Origin: Paralvinella palmiformis | Lineage: Eukaryota; Annelida; Polychaeta; Terebellida; Alvinellidae | NCBI GenBank assembly: GCA_025642065.1 | Contig: JAODUP010000355.1 | Span: 251,501 to 315,500 of the forward strand | Length of the DNA: 64,000 nucleotides | Direction of reading: 5' to 3' | Part shown: positions 37,427 through 48,682 of the stretch, in pieces | Position numbering within the stretch: position 1 is the stretch's first letter | How the letters are laid out: the number at the start of each line of letters is the position of its first letter | Program-made: the position numbers and the translations under genes | Notes under the pieces: model-generated | Told to the model about the DNA's origin: nothing | What the model saw: the letters and a program-made list of their open reading frames with translations, nothing else | Database searches by the model: none

Positions 37427-37613
37427 TGCCGCTGTTTTACGGCCACTTTTGTGCCCAAGACAGGCTAATTGGGCCGAGCGACCTCCAAAAGGTAATGAAG
37501 CGAAGTCGGAGATGCGACATCCTTCAGATATATCCTGGCCGGGGTTTGAACTCAGGTGCTATAGATCTGTGACCAAACAAACGCGCTACCTGCGTTAGGC
37601 CACGGAAGCGCCC
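37427..37613 (-). mobile_element. tRNA-derived SINE (family A), full-length with target duplication
   Basis: On the minus strand: a tRNA-like head with an A-box-like region and B-box-like GAGTTCAAACCCC. Then follow the family body (CTTCAGAT/GAAGGATG, CTTCATTACCTTTTGGAG, GTCGCTCGGCCCA) and the tail GGCCGTAAAACAGC. It is flanked by 17-bp direct repeats with one mismatch, CGGTGAAACTCGTAAAA at 37410-37426 and CGGTGAAGCTCGTAAAA at 37614-37630, the hallmark of LINE-driven insertion. Confidence 0.82.
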
Positions 37614-39271
37614 CGGTGAAGCTCGTAAAAAACGGGTGGTGAGTGGCTAGTTGAGAACGACGTCATACGACAAAACCAATAAGGAATTCCTGAAATTATA
37701 CATGTCAATGGTTTGTTTTTCGTATTGTTGGAAAGTTTGGATAATAAATACTTCATTATGAGCGAAACGAAACTCGTCCAGCAAGTTTAAACCTTATTAC
37801 TGTCCTGTGCTATTTATAATTCAAATTACTAGTTGCCTATCCAAAAAATGTCCAAAACGAATACAAAACAAAATTTCAACCTTCTCGCCAGTAAATGGCG
37901 AAAAAAGCGCCCAAAAATTAAAAATTTGTCCGATGTGACCCTCCACGATGAAAGTGACAGGAAAATATAGCCTCTTCAAATATCATCACACACTATTTGT
38001 CTTTCTAGAATGGCGCGCGCTCGCCTGGATAGAAGGTATAAAAAAGCCCCGCTAAGATGGCAGTCGTTGTGCGACTGACTAATCAAAATACTGGATCACA
38101 TTGGAGTACGTTGGCAGAGGAAGGGATCCAGGCCTAGTCTTCCGGAACACACTCAGCGGGGGTTGCCGGATGATGGAAGACGGGAGGTGTCCGTTTTCTC
38201 CGTGTGTGTTTTCCTCTTGGCGATGTGTGGCCCGCGACAGACGCGGCAGTCACGTGATCGCTTCACCGTCACCACCGGCACCAGCTGCGGCGACAGGTGT
38301 GCTACATTCGGATTATGCAAGTTTCAATCGGCGATACTCGGCCAGAACAACTCGCGGAGATCTGACTTTTTGTCTTTCTCTCTCCAGAACGTCACCACTC
38401 GGCATTGTTTGGGCGGGATGCGTTTGTTTGAAGACCCCCGCAGACGACAATGGTGACTGATTTTGGTTTATCCCGTCTTCCGGATTTTCTACCGCAGGAA
38501 GCCGGGGCGAATCCCGACCGACCGGAGAGATATTTCGGCCTAAACTTAAGTCGTTCCTCATGACGCCGCCGGTTAAGTTAAATAAAGAAGGTCTTCGCTG
38601 TGAAGTTCGGCTCCGCTGGGTATGCGGAAGTAGCGGCTTAGGTTTCAGGTCAGGCGGGAGTCAGGCGCTAACACGGAGACAGGCAGCGTACAGGAATGTG
38701 CAGAGTGCATGGGAAAGAGACGCCTTTTACCAGTCGAAGCCATGTACACTGGCGAAACCGGAACAGAAATGGGGTCAGACTGAATTTGCATACGTTTGGT
38801 TAATTCTCGGCCCCGGGGCGCGTGCATACACACACACACAAACACGAGTACATAGCAGTTATCTGCATGTGTGTGGCGGGCGAGTACCCGGTATTTTTAA
38901 GAACAACTATTCCAAGCCGGCGCGTGGAAACGTATTCTGTTGGCATTTGGTGAAAGGAAAATATTATTTCAGGCGCTTCTTTGTCATTTTCTGATACGAA
39001 ATACACGCACGCAAGTTACTAGCAACATCCTGTACTCTCTTACAGTTTTAATGCATGTTTAACTTGCGCACACGACGGCATAAAACCAGCAGCCGTAGCC
39101 ACCCCCCCCTCCCCAGAATTCGTTCGAAAGAAAAGCCAAGGCAGCCAACGAAAACAGTTTTCCGATTAAGGTAACAGTTAGCCTGTAATTAAACGGCTAC
39201 AGAGAGCAGTGATTTTGCGTGCACAATTGATCATTATAATGGCTTAATTATATGGATTAATAAACGGCCAA

Positions 39272-39389
39272 GTGATGATTGACGTTTTACGGCCACTTCT
39301 GCGCACACGATAGATGGTGATGAATTCAAAGATGAAAAATCCGTCAGATATGGCCACGCCGAGATTCGACCTCTACCAGTTGGCCCAGG
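39272..39389 (-). mobile_element. SINE family A, shortened copy
   Basis: GATTGACGTTTTACGGCCAC, TTCTGCGCACACGATAG, then an internally deleted body, ATCCGTCAGATATGGCCACG and CCGAGATTCGACCTC (B box on minus). It lies just beyond the candidate end of the cyclin D transcript. Confidence 0.7.
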
Positions 39390-39464
39390 TTATTTCCATG
39401 TCCAGACACACGCAAGCGCACGGATAATACACACACACACAAACATTGTATTCTGGCATTTCTC

Positions 39465-39470
39465 TTTATT
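39465..39470 (-). terminator. candidate poly(A) signal for cyclin D
   Basis: Plus-strand TTTATT reads AATAAA on the minus strand. A GT-rich run follows just downstream in the minus direction. It is the best hexamer-plus-GU pair I noticed beyond the cyclin D stop, but other hexamers were not exhaustively ranked. Confidence 0.45.
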
Positions 39471-40218
39471 TCCAAAACATTTCAGAACATCTTGACACCA
39501 AAATATAGAAATCTTCATTTTGAGGTTTTGCTATATACAATAAGTATACAGAAGTTCTCCGCAGTTAACATTATTATTATAATAACAGGCACGTGACATC
39601 ACGTGACGTGTGATAATGACAAACCAACAGAACAACAGTGTAACCAACAAACATTTACTGGCTTTTGTATAAAAAAAAAAAAAATGCTTCATCAACGTCA
39701 AGAGAGAAGAGAAAGAAAAAACACAAACACAATTCGGCTTCTTCCCCCATCGAGGCGACACAATAATAATAATAACGAACGCTTACAGATAAACAGGAAT
39801 CGATCGATTGATTGGGCGAACTGTCGCCGAACGTTTAACACAGAGAACGGAATGAAGGTTAAAATTGGAAACGATTAAAACTAGAAACGTAACGATGACA
39901 AATTGAGGAAGGTAGAGGGGGGGGGGAGTGGTTGGTGGCGTTAACGAAAGAAACCCACTCGATGCCAGAAGTTGCCTTCGATGATCGGGCATGGACCGGA
40001 TCTCCCCCCCCCCCCCCACGGTCATCCTTACAAGTAGAATCATAGGTCCCGAAATGATTAATTAATTTGTTTTATAACTCATCTCCTCCCATGTACGATA
40101 ATTAACGCACGCCGATTACAATCCTGTGGAGGAGATGGAAGTGGCGGATTGGAGGGGGGTTAGTGAATCTTTGGGAACACAATAAGGTCAAAACAAGTAC
40201 CGTCCACGTCGGAGAACC

Positions 40219-40252
<34 letters not shown>

Positions 40253-40253
40253 C
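40219..40253. repeat. (ATC)n microsatellite
   Basis: About 11 CAT/ATC units within the putative cyclin D 3' UTR. Confidence 0.95.
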
Positions 40254-41142
40254 CACCACGCAAATTGGCTACCTTCAGCTCACGATATAAACACAGCAGC
40301 AGATTGGCACGTGGTTTGTCCTTCTTTCGAAAGGGCAGCGAAGGAAGGTAGAAAGAAAGGGAGGAAGGACTGGTCCGATTTCTGATGGGCACCGGACACG
40401 GGTCCATCATTGGGGCGGCGCCAGTCTGAGTGGCACGCAGCCCATCCCGTTGGGCGTTCATCATCATCATCTTCATCACGTTAACACTTTGTTGAGGTAG
40501 CGTTTGATATCAACTCTTCCCTTATCACTTTACTGTCACACACCAGATACCTGACAACGGCAGCAGCAGCAACACCTGGCTCAGCTAGCTCGTTCGTTCC
40601 ATCTTCTTCCTTAACGTTTAAATACACCCACAACGTCTGGGGCGCCGTAGACGAACGAGGGACGCCACCTAGCGAGCGCTGCGGGCACACATCGTCGGCT
40701 CTCCGCTCAAATCGAAACCATTCACACTTGCGCAATAAATTAATAGATTCATGTTCATTCTTACAGGTCAATCAGTGAGGATAACGTCGGACACCAGGAT
40801 CCCGATTGTTATTATAACATGTCCTGTACACACACACACGTCGTCGTCCCGGAGGGGGGGGGGGCATTAAGGCTGTACACAGTTTACGGCGAATTATATT
40901 ATAATATTACGCGCGGAGAGGCACCGTGTCCAACTGACCGCGACTACACTAACTATTGGTCACCTAGATCTAGACTGCTTTTTAGGAACAATAAATAAAA
41001 ACGGATCATTTCTATTAACAATTGTAAATAATGATAAAAGTGAAGCCGAATTCAATAGCGCAACCACTAAGTATTAGGCCATCCCACACTAGCTCAATCA
41101 GAATTATGTGTCATCCACAGGGTAGATGGTAACACCTTACTG

Positions 41143-41146
<4 letters not shown>

Positions 41147-41177
<31 letters not shown>

Positions 41178-41425
41178 CAAACCTTTTTTATAAATTCATT
41201 TCGCTAAATAAATATACCGACATGTCCAATATTGAGATAATCTTTGCTACCACATCACATCAGGTGTACGATCCTTCTGAGCTATCAAACAGGTCAAACT
41301 CTTATTTACCCTGGTATTGTTATTGATGATCCCAATACTGGACAATGTACATAATCTACATCAATTGTTATATATATATATATGTATATATATATATACA
41401 TACACACATATATATATACACACAA
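41147..41425. repeat. AT-rich microsatellites in putative cyclin D 3' UTR
   Basis: (AT)n at 41147-41173 and TATA/TATG/CACA repeats at about 41369-41425, with AT-rich unique sequence between. Confidence 0.88.
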
Positions 41426-42827
41426 CAGCACATACATTAACTAACTACATTTCTCTAAACAATAAAACACAAGCAATAATTTTTAAAAGTATCACAATTT
41501 TCGCCCTTGTGTGTAAAATATAATGTAATCAATAAGAGGGGCAATGAAATAAGAATCATGTAAAATAGGATACCATAAAGTTTGTAGCATTGACTTCTAA
41601 ACACACACACACACACACACACAGACAGACAAACATACAGACACACACTCACACACACCTGCCATCACAGTGATACCAATAGCAGGCCAAACAGTGAGGG
41701 ATGAATCATTCCCATTAATATAATAATAATCATCCTCACTAGTCTTGTGTCAATATCACATTTCCTCGTAATATTGACAATAAATGCATTGTAAGAACGG
41801 ATCCAATCACGCCGAAGCCACAACTGACTGTTAGGGAGGCCCTGCCTGTAATCACACACACACACACACACAGACTCCAGCTCATGTATGCACGCTGACA
41901 TGCACCAAAAATGCAAACTTTGCATCGCCAATCTAAATACAGATCAAAAGAGGGACCCCCCACACACACACGTACAATAATGATATGATCGGATGAACCA
42001 TTTCGGACAAATTACAAAATTAAGACCGTAACAGGTGGCAGTGTAACACGTTCTCGTACGAAAAACAGAACAGACATACCACAGGCAGTGACACGCTGAT
42101 TAACGCATTTACTGTGTCCTCCCAATGAAAAGGCAGCCATTTTCAGGCGAGGATGCACAATCGTAAATATACACGGATATATGGATTTGTGAAGAACTGC
42201 CAATTACTATTCTATCACATTAATGCCTGCATGTGTTTGGTTTTGTTCGATACTGAGATAAATAATTAAGTCACAGATTACGACAAAAATATGCAATATT
42301 AATCAATGCCCCAATTGAGTGCCACCCACCCACGCCCCAATTAAATACAGTGGTAAAATCCCGCGCCAGGATGCCTCCCATTCGTGGGCACTGCACCAGA
42401 GTTGAAAATTCCATAAACAATCCATACACGCTTAGAAATTGTATCACAGTCTCCTACACAAGGTTTCACGCCTGTCTGTTTAAAATAAAGAGGAATATAC
42501 AACAAAAAATGTGCATAGCATCGTAACTACCACGAAGTAGAACGGTGAGTGAGGTTGTAACAAGCTTAAAGCGAGAAGGTGACTCGTAGCTCTGTCCTGT
42601 GTACCGATCTCTTCTTCGTCGTCGTCGTCCACCATCCGAGGTATTTCATCTTTTAGTATGCAGAACGCAACTCCGCACAATCGTCATCATCATACCAACA
42701 GTTCCACAGTGAACTGATTCGCAACAGTTTTTTCACCAGTGTTCTCACTGAACCGAAATGCAAGATGCTCGGTTTCCACACGCGCACGCACAAACGCCTG
42801 TGCTATATTCCCACCGGCAGGCACACC

Positions 42828-43004
42828 TCAAGAGTAGTGCACATCACGAACATCCGTTGGGGTCGTCTGTCCGCTGATATACTTTGGGGCCTGAACCATC
42901 TGCGATTCGCCGACCATGGCTTGCTGCGGTACCGACGCCTGCTCCGAGTGGATATTTGTGGCCAACGCCTGTTCGATCTGCTCCTGGCATGCTTTCAAAC
43001 AGTC
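42828..43004 (-). CDS. CCND: cyclin D coding exon 5 (C-terminus with phosphodegron) and stop
   Basis: 177 nt including TGA. Acceptor CATTTACAG|GACTGT. Encodes [14 protein letters not shown], a Gln-rich linker, then [12 protein letters not shown] and the stop. The TPTDVRDV tail carries the Thr-Pro site that GSK3beta phosphorylates in human cyclin D1 to trigger export and degradation. The acidic poly-Glu run seen in human cyclin D1 is absent. Confidence 0.94.
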   Translation of the reverse strand, partial: DCLKACQEQIEQALATNIHSEQASVPQQAMVGESQMVQAPKYISGQTTPTDVRDVHYS

Positions 43005-46000
43005 CTGTAAATGACAAGAGAAAACGCAGTCTTAATACGCAGTCTTACCAAAGTTGAAACATATTTCAATTATTACAGGTGACATGTGTTGGAATAGCCC
43101 ACACTTCCTCCCCCAAATCTCTACCAGAGATCCAGATGGGAGGCATCAGCACTATAACCAGGCAAAATCAGCTGAAACAAAGCCACAAAGAAAAATCGTT
43201 GCTAACTATGTATCCTGACTAATGTCGTTATGTTTTAACAGCATCCTGATATGTGGTCCTGTTTATGCAGGGCAGCACAGCAGGGTACAAAAAGTAATTA
43301 CTTGCTGAAATCTGGACAGTACTGGAATGTACATAGAAAGAGAGAGAGTTGGAGACATGGTACCAAGCCAAGTGCTGATCAGGAGACCAGACAGGGGGGG
43401 GGGGGCGAGTTATCAAGCCAGCCTCCTATTAAGAACTGTATCATGATGAAAACCTGATAGAAAGTGGCAAGGAATGTTAACAAAAATTAGAAATAGTTTC
43501 CACTTTTTATGCCAGGACCAATGTCTAACCTGTCTGTGGAGTGGGGGGTGTACTATATTCATGGACCGGTTGACAGGATACTTATGACAGCTGCTCAAAT
43601 CTAAGTCAACTTGTCAAGAACAAAGAAGCACTGACACTTGACTAGGTGGTGGTTGGTGGAGTGAGGGGGTGGTGTTGGTCTGCAGGAGCTACAGAGCTTC
43701 ATATTGCTCTCCTACCCATCTGGATTCATCCTGGTAGATCCTGAACACTGGGAATCCAAGGGTCAGACTCCAAAAGGAAGTGAACAGGGCCCATGGTGAG
43801 CAATAAAACAGGATCCCCCCCATTCAGGATAATCTCTCTATCCTCTCCATAAAACATGGCCAGCTGTCATAATAGAAGTCACTTAGAATCCGGACAGCTT
43901 CTGGACTACACTAAATCCCACACACTCCAGGTAGTGGAGATGTGGATTTTTGTTCCTGTGCTAATGTCTTCACTGGTGGTTGTACTAATTGAAAGGTGAT
44001 GTTTTAGTTCCTGGGAAAACACACTCTAGATGTCACTTCCTTTTCCGGTTTCTTTGTTCCAACAGATATATACATAGGGGACAGTGGATAGGACAGCTAG
44101 GGATTTTATGGCCCTCCTTAGCAAAACACAGAATGGCACCATGGTAATTTACTGTGGTCAGAATACCATTGTAAACCATCAACCACTACAAAGAAGCTAA
44201 AACAACTAAATAATTATTATCTTTTAAATTACTCACATGGTTTTACAGACATATTATTTGGGGTATTATTATATTACATATTATTTGTACGTAGCCTTCG
44301 AATGGCTCCTGCTAGTGAGGGGCGCTTTATTAAATATACATTATTATTAACTGTCGCATATATAGGGTTCACATTTCTTCGATTTGTAAAGGCCAGAAAA
44401 CTTACGATGTCGATGACTTGGTCTTCCGTCGAAATGATGTGCTGAAGTCGGTGGAAGAGTTTCACCTGCGAGCACCACGGAGCTCCCATAATGCCTGTCG
44501 CAGCTGCGCTGACACTGGCGGCAGATATCATAGAAGGTGGACTCATGGCAAACTTGAAATCTGAGAGAAGAAAAATCTTATATTCATTTGTCCGTGCAAA
44601 AACAAAACACTGACAAAAGTGACATGAAAAACGAGGCCATCACACAGTTACCACATTATTGGACCATGACAATAAGCCATTTTTATTTATATATATATAT
44701 ACATTTACACAGACACACACCCTTGTGCAGTATATAAACACATCAACCAGAACAAAAGACTTTCATGTTCATATACAGTGTGCACACACACACACAGCCT
44801 GAATTTCATCAGAATATCTTTACACATTACACCCTGTTGGCATTATTACGCTATAGATGACACCACAGTTGCCACTGAAGTGATTTATTGAAGATACTTC
44901 GTATAATCTGTGATACTGCCACACAGACTTGATAAAACAGCCCTTTATCTACCAGTCTGACATGTCTACGCAATCATGTTTTTCCATTCCCACGACAAAG
45001 GAACCATTGCATAAAAATTGGATGGCAGTCAGTCGAATCACAGAAACATGTCTGAGAAACATCGTATCAATAATTTAGTCTTCATGAACACTGAATGGCC
45101 TAAATTGTGCAGATGTGTGTTAAACAACATCCATCATAAACATAAAGTGTGGCACTGATTAGAGATATGTGATATAAGTGTGCAGCATTTACTGTGTACA
45201 CGCCTACACACAGTCTGGTGAAATACCAGTATATTTTATATGCACAGTATACATACTGCAAATCTACAGCCTAAACACAACACCCACCCTTCAAAGTGCT
45301 TCAGTACTTACTTGACAGCGCCCCAAACCAAAGGCTACCAGCGAGGATCCCCCCCCCCACACACACACACACAGACCAGAGAGAGGCCAGTGCAATATTA
45401 GCTAACTATGGCCAGATCTACATATTTAACAGCTTATTGCCCGCTATGTGGGTCATACTTTTTAATCTGTAAGTTGGGGGGGGGGAGGGGGGAGGACCTA
45501 TTGACATTCTAGCCAGATCTGAAGTAGTGTGTAACCCGACCAGTTAATCAACACCAGTCTGAAGTAATGACTGCCTGCTGGATAGATAGACAGTCAAGTC
45601 AGTCAGTGGTTGGTTGGTAGGACCAAAAGCAGAAGAAAACTTGGCCAAGCTACACACACACAGGTAAAGACATATTTCACATTCCAAGCCATCCTTTATG
45701 ACCAGATTACCAGTGGCACAATTTGGACACAACCAGCACTCATAAGGCAGTCACAGTTAATGGACCCTAGTTGTCCAGAGCATGGCAGTCTTAACTGATT
45801 AAATCAGGTAAATAACATGTGTATTGGTTGCTGACTACATAATTCACTATAATGTGAAAGGTAGTAAACCAGACGTGTTCCTTGGCCACATGATGAACCG
45901 GAACTAGCCAGCCACGGATAACCTCATCTTGGGAGAGTTGGAGGATTAGCCCAGTTGCCAAAAACTGGTTGAAAGGTGTTGGGTCGGAATGCACAGTGAA

Positions 46001-47658
46001 TAATTGGTGAAAGATGCATTTGGTCCAGTCACGCTTACCTGTCGTACACAGCGCTATGAACGTCTGAGCGTGTCGTTTTATACTGCTGGAGCTGTCTTTG
46101 TCGAGAGGTAGACGAGTCAGGATCTGGTCAAGGAAATCATGAGGAGTCACAGAAGAAATGTCCCATTTTAAAACACGCAAAACCAGCAGTTCCCATTCCT
46201 GTGGAAGAAGACATAGTTATAGACAAAAACCACTCATGATGTTAATATTTTCATGAATTACCGTTAACACCAACCAATCCAGTGCACACACACAACACAA
46301 GTACTTGCCGGTTTTCAAAATTAATTTACATGTAACCAAAATAGTGGTAACATGGCAGAGAAATATGAGCCTGAAAGACCACCCAGCTGTCAACAAATTA
46401 TAATTGCTAACAAAGTCTGACTACATCTTCCTGGGGGTTTGGCATCTGAGCAGGACAGAGCCTCTGATTGGTTCTAAGCCTAGATCTAGCCCTGACACCC
46501 AACCAGTGAACAGAGTAAACAAAGTCTGTCCTTATGACCCCCAACCCACAAGACAGGCCATTGTGTTGCACAGATCTGACTGTGCAGCAGCACACAGTCT
46601 GTCCCCACTCAGCACAAAGCAGGCTTGGTGGCCTGCCCTAATTTTGACCTCCTAATAAAACCCACCCCACACAGTCTGAGCCAGTGAAGGGCTCTCTCTC
46701 TCTCTAGATCTAGGCTGGACCAGGCCAGAGGGCAATAAACCTACATGACCAATGCAGAACCCTCACACTGTGACCAGGCTAACCTGAATGGCATGTTATA
46801 TCACATAAAATAGTAGATCAGTAGAACACCTTACACCATCCATACACACACACAATAAAATATCCAGAATATATACCATAAGTTCATCAAGCTTGATTGA
46901 ATTGTCTGTGTATATGATGAGCTTTTCTGAAGTCAGCGGCAGGGTCTCTTTCAGCTTTGAAGCAATAAACATACATACAGCTCCCAGTAACTGGAGCTGG
47001 TTCTTTCTGATTGGTAGCACCGACAATACTCTGTCCAAGTAATTCATTGACAAAGGGAACACTTCCTCTTCACATTTCTGTTCTTCGCACACCTGCAACA
47101 AATAGAATTCCTTTAGCACGGACGTGGAAATAAAACTACCATTTCTAGATCTAATCAAACATCTAATTCTCACTTCATCGAACACCTCTAGTCTACTGTC
47201 TAGAGCATGTAGAATCTCTAGATCGAGATTTCTAGATAAAGCAAATGACGTACAATAATTTAGCAGTGAGTTTCGGCAGACCAGAAGCTTCATAACAAAC
47301 CTAAATTGTCAGCAAACTGAAAACAGATCGCTAACAAGTCACATATCGGTAACTGACTTCTAGTCTAGCCTAGATCTACGACTCTGGACGTTTCTCACGG
47401 AGGACCTAAACACCACACAACAATGGAAGACTATCTAGATTTACATACCTCCAACATCCACGAAGCGACAATCCTTCTCATGAACGGCTTCACTTCGCTC
47501 TGAACACATTTGAAATAGTCCGAAGACGGGAGGTATTTGTCTTCCATGAACAGCAAGTTGTGCAGAACCCGTTCATCTCGGAGTAGTCCCAAATCCTCAA
47601 ATGCCCGTCGTACAGGTTCCACTTCGGCACAATATAATCTATCCATATGGGCATCCAT
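42828..47658 (-). CDS. CCND: G1/S-specific cyclin D (complete, five coding exons)
   Basis: D-type cyclin, the regulatory subunit that activates CDK4/6 kinases to phosphorylate RB proteins in G1. Coding exons on the minus strand are 47449-47658, 46877-47092, 46039-46198, 44406-44560 and 42828-43004, all with GT..AG introns and compatible phases. They total 918 nt (305 aa), close to the 295 aa of human cyclin D1. Visible motifs: RB-binding LxCxE (LYCAE, residues 8-12), cyclin-box start YFKCVQSEV (48-56), [18 protein letters not shown] (67-84), NYLDR (87-91), ASKLKET (114-120), [13 protein letters not shown] (152-164), KRHAQTF (183-189), [14 protein letters not shown] (248-261), and C-terminal TPTDVRDV (295-302), whose Thr295 matches human Thr286. 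The start could be residue 1 or Met5; both have G at +4. Introns are 356, 678, 1478 and 1401 nt. The frame stays open upstream through a GT microsatellite, which I read as 5' UTR. Confidence 0.96.
44406..44560 (-). CDS. CCND: cyclin D coding exon 4
   Basis: 155 nt. Acceptor CTCTCAG|ATTTCAAG and donor GACATC|GTAAGT. Encodes (D)[17 protein letters not shown] to TEDQVIDI. The FKF..PPSM block is typical of D cyclins. It is 6 nt longer than the 149 nt I recall for human exon 4, and stays in frame. Confidence 0.93.
46039..46198 (-). CDS. CCND: cyclin D coding exon 3
   Basis: 160 nt. Acceptor TTCCACAG|GAATGG and donor ACAG|GTAAGC, ending in phase 1 so that the next Asp codon (G|AT) is split across the intron. 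Encodes [16 protein letters not shown] to [13 protein letters not shown]. The length and phase match my recollection of vertebrate CCND1 exon 3. Confidence 0.95.
46877..47092 (-). CDS. CCND: cyclin D coding exon 2 (cyclin box core)
   Basis: 216 nt, phase 0 at both ends. Acceptor TTGCAG|GTGTGC and donor CTTATG|GTATAT. Encodes [12 protein letters not shown] to KLDELM, the core of the cyclin box including the CDK-contacting ASKLKET segment. I recall the same 216-nt length for human CCND1 exon 2. Confidence 0.95.
47449..47658 (-). CDS. CCND: cyclin D coding exon 1 (N-terminus, LxCxE motif)
   Basis: Encodes residues 1-70, from Met to WMLE. The donor is GAG|GTATGT (intron starts at 47448). The split between Glu and Val in WMLE/VCEEQ is where I recall vertebrate CCND genes being interrupted. 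An alternative start is Met5 at 47646. The LYCAE motif near the N-terminus supports a start here rather than far upstream. Confidence 0.93.
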
Positions 47659-48030
47659 TTGAGACAACCGACTTCGGTACTGGGCTGCTCGAGCTGTGGC
47701 CAGAGTCAGGGGAGCTTCCGATACCAGCTTATATAGGTCTACTCGCTTTCTGTGTGCGTTTGTGTGTGTATATATGTGTGCGTATGTGTGTGTGTTGAGT
47801 AAAATAGATCTATTATATATACGTGCTGTGTATATGCGTCGAGCTCTCCTGTATTCGTACACCGTTGGCCGGTTTCCCTCCAAAATACCAAAAGGATCGC
47901 GCTTATTCCTAGATGCGTCGCCTGGAGTTCCCTGAGGTAGAGCTGTACGTGCAGTAGGTATTCCGGACGGCTCGACAACCCGCGAATGGCGTGTAGGTGA
48001 GTGTGCGTGTCAGCGTGCGCGAGCTGTCGG
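47659..48030 (-). other. probable 5' UTR of cyclin D
   Basis: Sequence between the cyclin D start and a TATA-like element. The coding frame remains open up to 47883 through a GT/GTAT-rich microsatellite (about 47751-47795) that would encode Thr-His repeats. This looks like untranslated leader, because D cyclins start just before the LxCxE motif. Confidence 0.4.
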
Positions 48031-48245
48031 TTTATAACGAAGCCAACTCCGCGCAGATATCGGCTAGAACTTCACTAAAAACCGCTCACCAACCAACTTA
48101 TCCGACTTCTTACAATCATCTGGCGAACTGCACCGACTGCTCTCTCTATAAAAAGACCCCGCTTATTGCAGGCGCCTGCGCTCTCTCTCTCAGTCTACCC
48201 GCTAAACCCGCCCACCCTAGCCACGCTCCGGCGAGCACCAATCAG
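48031..48245 (-). promoter_or_regulatory. candidate cyclin D core promoter (TATA-like, GC box, CCAAT)
   Basis: In minus-strand order: CCAAT-box core CCAATCAG at 48238-48245 (plus-strand orientation), GC box CCCGCCCAC at 48207-48215 (GTGGGCGGG on minus), and TATAAA on minus at 48031-48036. The spacing is promoter-like and lies about 370-600 nt upstream of the start codon. A second CCAATCAG is at 48814-48821, and an E2F-like TTGGCGCG at 49037-49044. These are motif matches only. Confidence 0.4.
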
Positions 48246-48249
48246 CGCC

Positions 48250-48636
48250 GGGCTCTCATTCGGCGCGATGGCCGAAAGCGGTGGCGGCGGTTTACCGAGG
48301 TTTTTTTTCCTCCGTTCTTTCTTTTCCAGGTTGTCGTCGGCTTTCGACGTCAACAGCTGGCCCGACGTCGACCGAGTGGAATTATTCTCGGGCTAAAAAT
48401 GTCCGACGGTGGCCGGTGTGCCCGCTCGGCGTCTTTCGCTCGGTCGCCGTCGAGCACTAAGCACCCGGTTCCAGGCTCATTCTTCAATCCTGCAGTGAAA
48501 AAGCGGCACATAATACTATGTCTCGATTAAAAATTAATTGGTGTTGCTTTAAAAACAATAATATGATACCCGCGTTGACTACAGAAAGACTCCCCCTGCA
48601 CAGGACACCGCTCGCTACGTACCAAAATCCGGTCTC

Positions 48637-48682
<46 letters not shown>

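Larger units (their letters stand above)
39450..42827 (-). other. probable long 3' UTR of cyclin D
   Basis: About 3.3 kb with no convincing exon follows the cyclin D stop. On the minus strand an AATAAA lies at 39465-39470, followed within about 20-40 nt by a GT-rich stretch (plus-strand AC run at 39431-39441), the usual layout of a cleavage site. Long 3' UTRs are known for CCND1 genes. The region includes AT, CA and (ATC)n microsatellites. The exact end, and whether earlier sites are used, cannot be seen without transcripts. Confidence 0.45.

Noticed and set aside
42765..43010. 81-codon plus-strand frame over the last cyclin D exon
   Set aside because: Shadow of the minus-strand coding exon, whose frame, splice site and conserved protein are clear.
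47997..48530. 177-codon plus-strand frame upstream of cyclin D
   Set aside because: It lies in the CpG-rich promoter flank and has low-complexity stretches and no recognisable domain.
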